The notes beneath the pieces are model-generated. The model was not told the DNA's origin. It made no database searches and saw only the letters and a program-made list of their open reading frames with translations. The position numbers and the translations under genes are program-made. A DNA stretch of 64,000 nt from CAVSMC01 sp963798655 (GTDB lineage: Bacteria > Pseudomonadota > Gammaproteobacteria > Burkholderiales > Casimicrobiaceae): assembly GCA_963798655.1 (NCBI GenBank), contig CAWCUH010000003.1, positions 310,001 to 374,000 of the forward strand. Reading direction: 5' to 3'. Positions 32,012-42,078 of this stretch are shown here, piece after piece. The stretch's first letter is position 1. Each line of letters starts with the position of its first letter.

Positions 32012-33094
32012 TTACCGGCGCTCCAGTTTCCACAGCAGCAGCGCGGCGAGCGCGACGAAGGCGACCAGCGGAAACACCGCCGAGAACAGTGGCGGCCAGT
32101 CGTTCAGCACGCCGAGGTTGGTGAACAGCCGGCCGACCAGGAAGAACGCCAAGCCGAGCATCGTGCCGGCGAAGATGCGGAACCCGACGCCGCCGCCGCG
32201 CCGCTGAAAGTACGAGAACGGCAGCGCCAGCACCATCATCACGATCACGGCCGCCGGGTAGAAGATCTTGTTCCAGAACGCGATCTCGAATCGCGTCGCC
32301 TTCTGTGCGCCGGCGTCCATCACGCGCATGTTGTCCCACAGCGTGTTGAGCTCGAGCCGCTCCGGCGGCACTTGGTAGACGGTCAGCAGCGACGGCCGCA
32401 GCACCGTGCTCCACATCTCGGCCTCCTCGCGCGTCGTCGTCACGGTGCCGGGAGCGAGCTTCGTCACGCGGACGTTGGCAAGCCGCAGCTGGCCGCCGCG
32501 GGCGAACGTCGCGCTCTCCGCGACCCGCATCACCGCGAGACGCAACTGGTCGTCGAATTCGTAGATGCGCACGCCGACGAGCGTGAGGTCGGACAGCACG
32601 CCGCGGATGTTGACCATCGCGCGCTCCTGCCGGAACCAGAACCCCGAGTCGAACTGGCGCGCCGAAAAGCGTGGCGTATCGCCGGTGGCGGCCGCGCGCA
32701 CCGCCTGCGAGATGCGCTCCGCGGGAGGCGCGACGAGCTCGCCGGCGAGGAACGTGACGATCGCGAGCGGGATGCCGATCCGCATCAGCGCCCAAGTGAC
32801 CTGTCCGAGCGACGCGCCCGACGCGCGCATCACCGTGTACTCGGAGTTCGACACGAGGTTCGCGAGCGCGAACAGCGTGCCGATCAGCGCGGCGATCGGG
32901 AACAGCTCGTACATCCGCGACGGCAGCTGCAGCGCGACATAGAGCAGCGCGCTCGAGATCGTGTAGCCCCCGCGACCCACGTCGCCCAGCTCGTGGATCA
33001 GGTCGAAGAACGCGAACAGCATCACCAGCGCGGCGAAAATGAACAGCACGGCCCCCAGAACCTCGCGGCCGATGTAGCGGGTGAGCGTCTTCAT
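32012..33094 (-). CDS. lptG: LPS export permease LptG
   Basis: 360 residues. Six transmembrane segments in the YjgP/YjgQ arrangement, with a periplasmic jellyroll between TM3 and TM4. With LptF and LptB it extracts LPS from the inner membrane. The start overlaps the lptF stop by 4 bases. Confidence 0.93.
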   Translation of the reverse strand: MKTLTRYIGREVLGAVLFIFAALVMLFAFFDLIHELGDVGRGGYTISSALLYVALQLPSRMYELFPIAALIGTLFALANLVSNSEYTVMRASGASLGQVTWALMRIGIPLAIVTFLAGELVAPPAERISQAVRAAATGDTPRFSARQFDSGFWFRQERAMVNIRGVLSDLTLVGVRIYEFDDQLRLAVMRVAESATFARGGQLRLANVRVTKLAPGTVTTTREEAEMWSTVLRPSLLTVYQVPPERLELNTLWDNMRVMDAGAQKATRFEIAFWNKIFYPAAVIVMMVLALPFSYFQRRGGGVGFRIFAGTMLGLAFFLVGRLFTNLGVLNDWPPLFSAVFPLVAFVALAALLLWKLERR

Positions 33095-34179
33095 GCAGCG
33101 GCCGGCGCGCGGCGCAGCAAACCGAACGGCCGCATCTGGCGCCCGAACATCAGCAGCACGAGCGCGACGGCGATCACGTGCGGCAGCGCGAGCCCGAGCC
33201 AGAAGTCGAGCTTGTTCTGGGCGATCATGCTTTGCACGATGTTCAGGCAGTTGCTGTACAGCATGTAGAGGAACGCCGCGGAGAGCAGGTTGAACGAGCG
33301 GCCCATCCGTGGGTTCACCTGTGCAAGCGGCACCGCGAGCAGCGTCAGCACGATCGCCTCGATCGGCACCGACAGCCGCCAGAAGAGCTCCGCCCGCTCG
33401 ACATTGCCGTCGATCGCGACCAGCGTCGGCGTCGGCATCGCCTTGCTCGATACGGGCAGCGCCCGCAGCTCCGCCGGCTCGATGCGCCGGCCGAGCCGCT
33501 CGAACTCCACGACGCGGTAGTCGCTCGAGCCCGGGTCGCCTTCGTAGCGCCGGCCGTCGGACAGCACGATGAAACGGTCGCCGTCGTCGGTCTGCTCGAG
33601 CGTGCCGGAGCGGGCGACAGTGATGACGTTCTTGCCGTTCTCGACCGAGTTCAGGAAGATGTTGTGAATCGTGCCATCGAACGTATTGATGCTGTCGACG
33701 AAGACGACGAGGTTCGCGCGCCGGAATTCATGGAAAAGTCCCGGTGATATCAACGTGATCTCGTCGCGAGACTCGAGCTGACGCTCGTATTCGAGCTTGC
33801 GCTGCTCGGCCCACGGCGACAGATAAAGCGACAGTGCGACGATCGCCACCAGGAACGGCGCCGCGAACCACAGGATCGGTCGAAGCCACGCCGTCAATCC
33901 CTGGCCGGACGACATCCAGACGACCATCTCGCTGTCGCGATACCAGCGCGACAGCGTCAGCAGCACCGTCAGGAACAGCGCGACCGACAGCAGGATATTG
34001 AGGTAGAACAGCGCGTTGAAGCCGAGCAGCGGCAGAATCCCGTCCGGCGCCACAGCTCCGCCGGCAGCGCGGGCGAGCAGCCGCAGCACCAGATTGGTGA
34101 AGAGGATCGCGAGCAGGATGACGAACAGGCCGATCGCCGTCGCCGTCAACTCGCGTACAAGGCTGCGGCGAAAAATCAT
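33091..34179 (-). CDS. lptF: LPS export permease LptF
   Basis: 362 residues from the ATG at 34179 (MIFRRSLVREL, the typical start of the family). Same six-segment permease layout as LptG. Together the pair form one operon on the minus strand, divergent from pepA. Confidence 0.93.
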   Translation of the reverse strand: MIFRRSLVRELTATAIGLFVILLAILFTNLVLRLLARAAGGAVAPDGILPLLGFNALFYLNILLSVALFLTVLLTLSRWYRDSEMVVWMSSGQGLTAWLRPILWFAAPFLVAIVALSLYLSPWAEQRKLEYERQLESRDEITLISPGLFHEFRRANLVVFVDSINTFDGTIHNIFLNSVENGKNVITVARSGTLEQTDDGDRFIVLSDGRRYEGDPGSSDYRVVEFERLGRRIEPAELRALPVSSKAMPTPTLVAIDGNVERAELFWRLSVPIEAIVLTLLAVPLAQVNPRMGRSFNLLSAAFLYMLYSNCLNIVQSMIAQNKLDFWLGLALPHVIAVALVLLMFGRQMRPFGLLRRAPAAA

Positions 34180-34194
34180 GACGCCGGGAGAATT

Positions 34195-34224
34195 TTGACT
34201 TTTTTGGCCGGATTTGCCGATAAT
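34195..34224 (+). promoter_or_regulatory. Sigma70 promoter for pepA
   Basis: TTGACT at 34195-34200 and GATAAT at 34219-34224 with an 18-base spacer, 56 bases upstream of the pepA start and just beyond the lptF start. Confidence 0.7.
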
Positions 34225-34279
34225 GCGGGCCACGCCGCGCTACGGCAAAGAAACCAAACTCGCACGTCAGGGGACAGCG

Positions 34280-35776
34280 ATGGAATTTACCATAAAAAGT
34301 GGCAGCCCCGAGAAGCAGCGGAGCGCTTGCGTCGTCGTCGGGGTGTTCGATAACCGCAAGCTTTCGCTGTCCGCGGAGCTCATCGACCGCGCATCGAACG
34401 GTTATATCAGCGAAATCATCCGTCGCGGCGACATGGAGGGCAAGCTCGGCTCGACGCTGCTGCTGCACAACGTGCGCGGCACGCTTGCCGACCGCGTGCT
34501 GCTCGTCGGGCTTGGCAAGGAGCGCGACTTCCGAGACAAGGAGTTTCGCTCGGCCGTGAAATCGGCGGTGAAGCTGCTGAACGAGACCGGCTCCTACGAA
34601 TCGGTGATTTATCTAACCGAGGAGAAGGTCAAGCGACGCGAAGTCGCATGGCGTGTCGAGCACGCCGTGATCGTCGCGATGGAGGCCGTCTACCGCTTCG
34701 AGCAGATGAAGAGCCAGCCTACGGAAGTTCGCCGTCCGCTGCGCAAGCTCACGTTGTCGGTGCCGCAGCGCTCGGACCTGACGGCCGGCGAAACGGCGTC
34801 GGCGCGTGGCCTCGCGATCGCGCACGGCATGGATCTCGCGCGCGACCTCGGCAACCTGCCGGCGAACGTCTGCACACCGGCGTACCTGGCCGGCGTCGCG
34901 CAGGATCTCGCGAAGGAGCTGCCGGACATCAAGGTCACCGTGCTCGAGCGCAAGGAGATCGAGGAGCTCGGCATGGGCTCGTTCCTGTCGGTCATTCGCG
35001 GCACGGCCGAGCCGCCGCGTTTCATCGTGCTCGAATACCAGGGAGGCGCGAAGAAGCAGCGGCCGTTCGTGCTCGTCGGCAAGGGCATCACGTTCGACAC
35101 CGGCGGCATCTCGCTCAAGCCGGGTCTCGACATGGACCAGATGAAGTTCGACATGTGCGGCGCGGCGAGCGTGCTCGGCACGTTCCGCGCGATCGGCGAG
35201 CTCAAGGCGAAGATCAATCTCGTCGGCCTCGTGCCGGCGTGCGAGAACATGCCGTCGGGCAGTGCGACGAAGCCCGGCGACATCGTGAAGAGCATGTCCG
35301 GGCAGACGATCGAGATCCTCAACACGGATGCCGAAGGCCGGCTGATTCTCGCCGATGCGCTGACCTACGCCGAGCGCTACGAGCCGGAGGCCGTCGTCGA
35401 CATTGCCACCCTTACCGGCGCGATGGTGATCTCGCTCGGCCACGTCGCATCGGGCGTGTTCAGCAGCAGCGACACGCTGTCGCGCGCGCTGCTCGCCGCC
35501 GGCGACGACGCGTTCGACCGCGGTTGGCCGATGCCGCTCTGGGACGACTACCAGGACGGGCTCAACAGCAATTTCGCCGATTTCGCGAACATCGCCGGGC
35601 GCGCCGGCGGCAGCATTACCGCGGCGTGCTTCCTGTCGCGTTTCGCGAAGAAGTACGACTGGGCGCACATCGACATCGCGGGCACCGCGTGGCGGGACGG
35701 CAAGGACAAGGGCGCGACCGGGCGGCCCGTGCCGATGCTGACGACGTGGCTGCTCGGAAACGAATCCGCGGGCTAG
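34280..35776 (+). CDS. pepA: Leucyl aminopeptidase (cytosol aminopeptidase)
   Basis: 498 residues from the ATG at 34280 (an in-frame ATG at 34214 is longer). M17 peptidase: ITFDTGGISLKP with metal ligands, the NTDAEGRL signature, and GSITAACFLSRF. Two zinc ions are bound per subunit. PepA proteins also bind DNA in some bacteria. Followed by holC and an acidic protein, then valS, the usual betaproteobacterial order. Confidence 0.95.
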   Translation: MEFTIKSGSPEKQRSACVVVGVFDNRKLSLSAELIDRASNGYISEIIRRGDMEGKLGSTLLLHNVRGTLADRVLLVGLGKERDFRDKEFRSAVKSAVKLLNETGSYESVIYLTEEKVKRREVAWRVEHAVIVAMEAVYRFEQMKSQPTEVRRPLRKLTLSVPQRSDLTAGETASARGLAIAHGMDLARDLGNLPANVCTPAYLAGVAQDLAKELPDIKVTVLERKEIEELGMGSFLSVIRGTAEPPRFIVLEYQGGAKKQRPFVLVGKGITFDTGGISLKPGLDMDQMKFDMCGAASVLGTFRAIGELKAKINLVGLVPACENMPSGSATKPGDIVKSMSGQTIEILNTDAEGRLILADALTYAERYEPEAVVDIATLTGAMVISLGHVASGVFSSSDTLSRALLAAGDDAFDRGWPMPLWDDYQDGLNSNFADFANIAGRAGGSITAACFLSRFAKKYDWAHIDIAGTAWRDGKDKGATGRPVPMLTTWLLGNESAG

Positions 35777-35808
35777 CCGCCGACGCGGACGCGCAAAGGC
35801 GTGACGCG

Positions 35809-36234
35809 ATGACGACAATCGATTTCTACACGCATTGCGCGCAGCCGCTGCAGGTCGCGGCGCGCGTCGTCGCCAAGGCGTGGACGCAATTCGGCAGCGT
35901 GCGCGTGCTCACGCCCGACGCCGATGCGACGGCGGCGCTCGACGATCTGATGTGGCGCCAGCCGGCCACCGCTTTCTATCCGCATTGCCGTCTCGCGAGC
36001 CCGCTCGCCGCGGAAACGCCGATCCTCATCGATCACGTGCTCGAGCACGACGGACCCGCGGCTGTGCTCGTGAGCCTGCACCCGCAGGCGCCGCCGTTCT
36101 TCGCGCGCTTCCAGAGGCTTGCCGAGATCGTCGGCTCCGGCGACGACGCGGCGGCCGCAGCACGAACGCGCTGGCGCTTCTACAAGGAGCGCGGCTACGA
36201 GCTGCGCTCGCACAACCTCTCGGCGATCACTTAG
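35809..36234 (+). CDS. holC: DNA polymerase III chi subunit
   Basis: 141 residues. Start 'TTIDFYTHCA', internal 'WRQPATAFYPHC' and 'TPILIDH' match HolC, which links the clamp loader to single-strand-binding protein. It lies in the pepA-holC-valS neighbourhood, as in many Gram-negative genomes. Confidence 0.88.
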   Translation: MTTIDFYTHCAQPLQVAARVVAKAWTQFGSVRVLTPDADATAALDDLMWRQPATAFYPHCRLASPLAAETPILIDHVLEHDGPAAVLVSLHPQAPPFFARFQRLAEIVGSGDDAAAAARTRWRFYKERGYELRSHNLSAIT

Positions 36235-36237
36235 CCG

Positions 36238-37143
36238 ATGCCCACGGCGCGCGAGCTGCTCGAACAGGCCGACGCGCTGATGCGGCGAAACCGCGCGCAC
36301 GTCGAGCGCGCGCCGGTCGCCGAAGCGATCGATGCGGACATTCCCGTGCTCACCGAGACGGTCGACGTCGACAGCGCGCCGGCGGAGACGCCGTCGCCGC
36401 CGGCCGACAACGTCGCGCCGATTGCGCCGGAGCAGCCGCGCTCCGTGCTCGCACTCGACGATGTGCCGGTGCTGACCGACGCGGTCGAGGAAATCGAGGC
36501 GCCGACGATTGCCGAGGCGCCGGACGACGGCGAGCCGTCGCGATGGCTCGATGTCGATCGCGGCGAGGCGAGCATCACCGGCTTGCCGCCGGACTCGGTG
36601 ATTTTCGTGCCGCCGCCCGACCCGGCGTTTGCCGGCGCATTCGCTCCCGCAGAAGTCGAGTTCGACCAACCGGGCGATGCGCCTCGCGAAGACGCCGACG
36701 CCGATGCGCCGATCGAGATCACGGCGCCAGCGGACTTCCACGCTGCGCCGAGCGTGGACGACGTCGACGAGCTCGCGCTCGACGAGCTCGAAGCAGCGAG
36801 CGCGCCATCGCTCGAGCCGCCGTCCGCCGCCGCCGTCGTGGCGAGCGCGCGCGGCCTCGTCGCGGGACACGAGCCCCTTGACGGCGTCGTCGTTCCAGCG
36901 GGCGACGACGAGCGCTGGGAATCGCTCGCCGAGGAGATCCGCATGCAGGTGCTGCAGCGGATCGACATCTTCACCGACACCGGCCTGCGCGAGCAGCTCA
37001 CCGCGCGGTTGCAGCCGATCGTCGACCGCGCGAGCGCGGACCTCGTCGCGACGATCAATCAGCATGTCGGGCAGCTGCTGCGCACCTACGTCGCCGAGGC
37101 GATCGAGCGCGAGATCGAGAAGTGGCGGCAGGGTGGCGAGTGA
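36238..37143 (+). CDS. Acidic protein of the holC-valS interval
   Basis: 301 residues, starting 3 bases after the holC stop. N-terminal helix (ARELLEQADALMRRNR), then a long acidic, Pro/Ala-rich linker with repeated 'IPVLTE'/'VPVLTDAV' motifs, and a C-terminal helical bundle ('LREQLTARLQPIV' through 'VAEAIEREIEKWRQ'). The PVLT motifs resemble the betaproteobacterial DUF2486 group. Function unknown. Confidence 0.7.
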   Translation: MPTARELLEQADALMRRNRAHVERAPVAEAIDADIPVLTETVDVDSAPAETPSPPADNVAPIAPEQPRSVLALDDVPVLTDAVEEIEAPTIAEAPDDGEPSRWLDVDRGEASITGLPPDSVIFVPPPDPAFAGAFAPAEVEFDQPGDAPREDADADAPIEITAPADFHAAPSVDDVDELALDELEAASAPSLEPPSAAAVVASARGLVAGHEPLDGVVVPAGDDERWESLAEEIRMQVLQRIDIFTDTGLREQLTARLQPIVDRASADLVATINQHVGQLLRTYVAEAIEREIEKWRQGGE

Positions 37144-37293
37144 CACGCGGGCGATCGCCGCACCGTAGCGCGCGCACTCGTCCCCACAACGCCCGGAACG
37201 GCAGCGCTTCACAGCAAAGAACGCCATCCCGCGCGCGCCGGGATGACACTGCCGGTCCGCTATAATTCTTCGTTTCGCAAGACGATTTCGTCG

Positions 37294-40126
37294 ATGGAAC
37301 TCGCCAAGAGCTTCGATCCGCGCTCGATCGAACAGAAGTGGTACCCGGTGTGGGAGTCGAACGGCTGGTTCAAGCCGGCGTGGAACGGCGCGCCGCCGTT
37401 CTGCATCCAGCTGCCGCCGCCGAACGTGACCGGCACGCTGCACATGGGCCACGCGTTCCAGCAGACGCTGATGGACGTGCTGATCCGCTGGCATCGCATG
37501 CGCGGCGACAACACGCTGTGGCAACTGGGCAGCGATCATGCCGGCATCGCGACGCAGATCGTCGTCGAGAACCAACTCAAGGCCGACGGCAAGACGCGCC
37601 ACGATCTTGGCCGCGAGAAGTTCATCGAGCGCGTGTGGGCATGGAAAGAGGAATCCGGGTCCACGATCACGCGGCAGATGCGCCGGCTCGGCACGTCGGG
37701 CGACTGGTCGCGCGAGCGCTTCACGATGGACGCGGGTCTGTCAGCCGCGGTACGCGAGACGTTCGTGCGCCTCTACGAGGACGGGCTCATCTATCGCGGC
37801 AAGCGGCTCGTGAACTGGGATCCGACGCTCGGCACCGCGGTATCGGACCTCGAGGTCGACACCGAGGAAGAGCAGGGCACGCTGTGGGAGATCCGCTACC
37901 CGCGCGTCGACGGTAACGGCGTCGTCACCGTCGCGACGACGCGACCCGAGACGATGCTCGGCGACGTCGCCGTCGCCGTGAATCCCTCGGACGAGCGCTA
38001 TCGCGATCTCGTCGGCAAGGAGCTCGAGTTGCCGCTCACCGGCCGGCGGATTCCGGTGATCGCCGACGACTACGTCGACAGGGAATTCGGCACCGGCTGC
38101 GTGAAGATCACGCCCGCGCACGATTTCAACGACTGGCAGATCGGCCAGCGCCACGCGTTGCCGTCGATTGCGGTGCTCAATCTGGACGCGACGGTGAGCG
38201 ACGCCGCGCCGCCTCAATATCGCGGTCTCGATCGCTACGCCGCCCGCAAGGCGGTGCTTGCCGATCTCGATGCGGCCGGCCTCGTCGTCGCCGCGAAGCC
38301 GCACAGGATGATGGTGCCGCGCTGCGGTCGGACCGGCGAGATCGTCGAGCCGATGCTGACCGACCAGTGGTTCGTCGCGATGCGCACGCCGGCGCCGTCG
38401 ACGCATCCGTATTTTCCGGACAAGACGATCCAGGAGCTGTGCCTCGCCGCCGTGGACGCCGGCGTGAAGAGCCCGCGCGACGGCGCGGTCGGCCGCGTCG
38501 AGTTCGTGCCGAAGGAATGGCTGTCGACGTATCTCAACTGGATCGAGAACATCCAGGACTGGTGCATCTCGCGCCAGCTCTGGTGGGGACACCGAATCCC
38601 CGCGTGGTACGACGAAGAGGGGAACGTCTACGTCGCGCGCAGCGAAGCCGACGCGCTCGCGCAGGCGAAGCACAACCTCGGCCGCGAGCCGAAGCCGCTG
38701 CGCCAGGACGACGACGTTCTCGACACGTGGTTCAGCTCGGCGCTGTGGTGCCATTCGACGCTCGGCTGGCCCGAGCCGACGAAGGAGCTCGACACGTTCC
38801 TGCCGTCGTCGGTGATGGTCACCGGGCCGGACATCATCTTCTTCTGGGTTGCGCGGATGATCATGACGACGGTGTACTTCACCGGCGAAGTGCCGTTCCG
38901 CACCGTGTACATCAATGCGATCGTGCGCGACGAGGAAGGCCAGAAGATGTCGAAGTCGAAGGGCAATGTCCTCGATCCGCTCGACCTGATCGACGGCGTG
39001 TCGCTCGACGAGCTGCTCGCGAAGCGCACGTACGGACTGATGCTCGAGAAGCACCGCGCGCCGATCGAGCGGCGCACGCGCGCGCAGTTTCCGCACGGCA
39101 TCCCGGCGTTCGGCGCCGACGCCGTGCGCTTCACATTCGCGAGCCTCGCGACGTTCGGGCGGACGCTCAACTTCGACCTGAACCGCTGCGAAGGCTATCG
39201 CAACTTCTGCAACAAGCTGTGGAACGCCGCGCGCTTCGTGCTGATGAACGTCGACGGCAAGGACGTCGGCCTCGACGAAGCGAAGCCGGCGACGCTGTCG
39301 TTCGTCGACGCGTGGATCATCGGCGCGCTGCAGGACGCCGAGGAAGAGATCAACGGGCAGCTCGCCGCTTTCCGCTTTGACCTTGCGGCGAAGGCGCTCT
39401 ACGAGTTCGTCTGGAACGAGTACTGCGACTGGTACCTCGAGCTCGCGAAGGTGACGCTCGCGCGCGCCGAGGAGAGCGGCCAACGCGGCACGCGGCGCAC
39501 GCTCGTGCGCGTGCTCGAGGCGATCGTTCGACTGGCGCATCCGTTCATCCCGTTCATCACCGAGGAGCTGTGGCAGACGGTCGCCCCATTCGCCGCAAAG
39601 ACCGGTCAAACGGTCTCGCTGCAGCCGTATCCGCAAGCCGACAGGCACAAGCGCGCACCGGCGGCGTCGGCACAGGTCGAGACGCTGAAGGCGCTCGTCG
39701 ACGCGTGCCGGTCGCTTCGCAGCGAGATGAACCTGTCGCCCGCCGACAAGGTCGCGGCGATGATCGACGGCAAAACGACCGGCATCGGCGAGCTTGTGCC
39801 GTATCTCAAGGCGCTCGCGCGACTTGTCCGACGTCGCGCTCGTCGATCATCTGCCGACGTCGCTTGCGCCGGTGTCGGTCGTCGACGAGCTGCGCGTCAT
39901 GCTCGACGTGCAGATCGACGTCGCCGCGGAAATCGAGCGCGTTGCCAAGGAGAAGGCGCGCATCGAAGTCGAGGCGGCGAAGGCGAAGGCGAAGCTCGCG
40001 AACCAGAGCTTCGTCGCCCGCGCGCCCGCCGACGTCGTCGAGCAGGAACGCGCGCGTCTTGCCGGATTCGAGGCGACGCTCGCGAAGCTCGCTCCGCAAC
40101 TCGAACGCCTGCGCGCATCGCAATAG
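37294..40126 (+). CDS. valS: Valyl-tRNA synthetase, frameshifted near the 3' end
   Basis: Class I synthetase of about 943 residues. HIGH motif as HMGHA in 'GTLHMGHAF', KMSKS in 'EGQKMSKSKGN', editing domain between. At about 39822 the frame is lost after LKALARL; deleting one A restores LSDVALVDHLP and continues to TAG at 40124-40126 with the C-terminal coiled-coil arm. ValS is essential, so a sequencing error is likely. Otherwise the protein would lose its tRNA-binding arm. A TATAAT box is at 37261-37266. Confidence 0.92.
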
Positions 40127-40190
40127 GGGACAGACCACGTTTTTTGGTTGTCGGCTCCGCGCTGACCGCCGAAAACCGCGGTCTGTCCCC
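40126..40190. repeat. GGGGACAG palindromic repeat, copy 3
   Basis: Left arm GGGGACAGACCACGTTTT and right arm AAAACCGCGGTCTGTCCCC enclose a longer spacer than in the other copies. It begins in the last base of the valS TAG stop. Confidence 0.88.
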
Positions 40191-40237
40191 TATTTGTCGA
40201 ACGGCGCAGCGCGCGCGCAGCGTTAGAATCTCGCCAC

Positions 40238-41371
40238 ATGAAGATCGAAAGCGTTGAGGCGTACATCCTGCGCGCGCCGGACGAGCGGCGCCCGCACTGG
40301 GTGAGCCACTTCATCGTGCCGCGCGCGAACGAGATCCTCGTGCGCCTACGCACCGACGACGGCGTCGAAGGCATCGGTCTCGCGACGAGCTACACGCCGA
40401 TCGAGGCTGCGATCCACGCGCTGCGAAGCGGCATCGCCGACCTGATCGTCGGCGGCGACGCGCTCGCGCCCGAGCAGACGTACCAGAAGCTGTTCGCGCT
40501 CACCTGGCAGCGCGCCGCGAGCGAGCGCAAGTGGACGCGCGAAGCGATCGTTCGCATTTCGGCCGCTGTCGACATCGCGCTTTGGGACATCGTCGGCAAG
40601 GTCGCCGGTCTGCCGCTGTACCGGCTGTTCGGCGGATTCCGCAGCGAAGTGCCGTGCTACGTGACCTGCGCGTACTACCGCGACGGCAAGACGCTGTCCG
40701 AGCTGCGCGACGAGATGCAGATGCTGAAGGCGCAGGGCCACACCGGTTTCAAGGCGAAGGCGGGCGGCCTTTCGCTCGGCGAAGACATCGAGCGGCTCGC
40801 GCTCGTGCGCGAGGTGATCGGCGAAGACTGCGATCTGATGGTCGACGTCAACCGCGGCTGGGATCTCGCCACCGCGACCGAAGGCGCCGCGTTGCTCGAG
40901 CCGCTAGCGCCGCGCTGGCTCGAGGAGCCGGTGCGCTGGGCCGACGACCGGCGCGAGTTGAAGCTGCTCGCGCAGCGCACGCGCATCCCGCTGTCCGCCG
41001 GCGAGAGCGAGCTCACGAGCTACGGATGCCGAGCGCTGCTGGAAGAGCAGGCGATCCGGATCCTCCAGTTCGACTGCACGATGATGGGCGGATTCACCGA
41101 GGGACGAAAGCTCGCCGCGCTGTGCGAGCTGAACAGCGTCGAAGTCGCTCCGCATCACGATTGCTTCATTCACGCGCACATCGTCGCGGCGTCGCCCGCC
41201 GGCTGCATCGTCGAGTCGTTCACCGACCCCGAACGCGATCCGCTGCAGGCGGAATTGTTCGAGGACCCGCCGGAGATTTCGCACGGCGTGCTCCGGTTGA
41301 AGGAGCAACCGGGCCTCGGCCTGACGCTGTCGGATGCCGCCGTTCGCAAATTCGGCGACAAGGTGCTGTGA
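40238..41371 (+). CDS. Enolase-superfamily enzyme (mandelate racemase/muconate lactonizing)
   Basis: 377 residues. N-terminal capping domain and TIM barrel. Catalytic lysines in 'FKAKAGG'; metal ligands Asp in 'MVDVNRGW', Glu in 'WLEEPV', Glu in 'SAGESE'. A late His in 'APHHD' may be the second base. Substrate is unknown; candidates are acid sugars or chloromuconate-like compounds. Its stop overlaps the next open frame. Confidence 0.82.
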   Translation: MKIESVEAYILRAPDERRPHWVSHFIVPRANEILVRLRTDDGVEGIGLATSYTPIEAAIHALRSGIADLIVGGDALAPEQTYQKLFALTWQRAASERKWTREAIVRISAAVDIALWDIVGKVAGLPLYRLFGGFRSEVPCYVTCAYYRDGKTLSELRDEMQMLKAQGHTGFKAKAGGLSLGEDIERLALVREVIGEDCDLMVDVNRGWDLATATEGAALLEPLAPRWLEEPVRWADDRRELKLLAQRTRIPLSAGESELTSYGCRALLEEQAIRILQFDCTMMGGFTEGRKLAALCELNSVEVAPHHDCFIHAHIVAASPAGCIVESFTDPERDPLQAELFEDPPEISHGVLRLKEQPGLGLTLSDAAVRKFGDKVL

Positions 41372-42038
41372 AATCCACGGGGAGAATCCGGATGCACGAA
41401 GGAAAGCGGTCAAGCCCGTCACACTCGACCCGAAAACGACTGCGCTGCTGACACTCGACTTCAACCGGCAGACGTGCAATGCCGAGCGCCGGCCTCGCTG
41501 CGTCGCGTCGATTCCAGAGGTCAAGCCGCTGCTCGAGGCTGCCCGCGCCGTCCACATGCCCGTCCCGTTCAGTCTCGGCGGCGGCGGCAAGCCAGCCGAT
41601 TTGCCGAAGGATCTCGCGCCGACGGCCGACGAGCCGGTCGTGTCGCCGGGTGTCGACAAGTTTCGCAATGCCGATCTCGAGAAGTTCCTGCGGCAACAAG
41701 GCGTCACGTCCGTCGTCGTCGTCGGCACGGCCGCGCACGGCGCCGTCTTGTACACCGCAAGCACCGCGGCGATGCTCGGCATGAAAGTGATCGTTCCGGT
41801 CGACGGCATATCGGCCGATACGCCGTATATCGAGCAGTACGTCGTCTGGCATTTCGCGAACGCGGAGCTGATCGTCGCCTCGAGCGGCATCGGCTACCTG
41901 CTCGTCAAGGGGCAGGCGAACATCAGCACGCCGATCGTGATGTCGGGAATGATCGCGATCGGAATCGTCGGCTTCGCGATCGACGCGCTGCTTCGCGCGG
42001 CGGAGCGCGCGATCGAGCGGCGGCGCGGCCGCGGCTAG
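41334..42038 (+). CDS. Chimeric protein: isochorismatase-like hydrolase fused to C-terminus of an ABC permease
   Basis: 234 residues; start unclear because the first ~25 residues overlap the preceding gene and are not family-like (a broken start is likely). Residues ~30-180 are a cysteine-hydrolase (isochorismatase) domain: TALLTLDFN, 'VVVVGTAAHGAVLYTA', 'EQYVVWHFA'. The last ~55 ('LIVASSGIGYLLVKGQANIS', GMIAIGIVGFAIDALL, RAAERAIERR) are the end of an SsuC/TauC-like ABC permease. A deletion must have joined two genes. The catalytic Cys is replaced by Ala in the TAAHG motif. Confidence 0.65.
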   Translation: MPPFANSATRCCEIHGENPDARRKAVKPVTLDPKTTALLTLDFNRQTCNAERRPRCVASIPEVKPLLEAARAVHMPVPFSLGGGGKPADLPKDLAPTADEPVVSPGVDKFRNADLEKFLRQQGVTSVVVVGTAAHGAVLYTASTAAMLGMKVIVPVDGISADTPYIEQYVVWHFANAELIVASSGIGYLLVKGQANISTPIVMSGMIAIGIVGFAIDALLRAAERAIERRRGRG

Positions 42039-42078
42039 GGCCTGTTCACGCTATGGGCACCATAGCGTGAACAGCTAG
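42035..42078. repeat. Solo CTAG-flanked palindrome, same family as the 45278 MITE
   Basis: CTAGGGCCTGTTCACGCTATGG, a 4-base spacer, then CCATAGCGTGAACAGCTAG. The arms match the ends of the MITE at 45278-45548. Both sides have CTAG. The left CTAG gives the TAG stop of the chimeric gene; the right CTAG (reverse) gives the stop of the regulator gene. Confidence 0.85.

Noticed and set aside
41391..41450. ATG at 41391 as start of the isochorismatase chimera
   Set aside because: It is out of frame with the hydrolase domain; it would need an indel, so the start was left uncertain instead.
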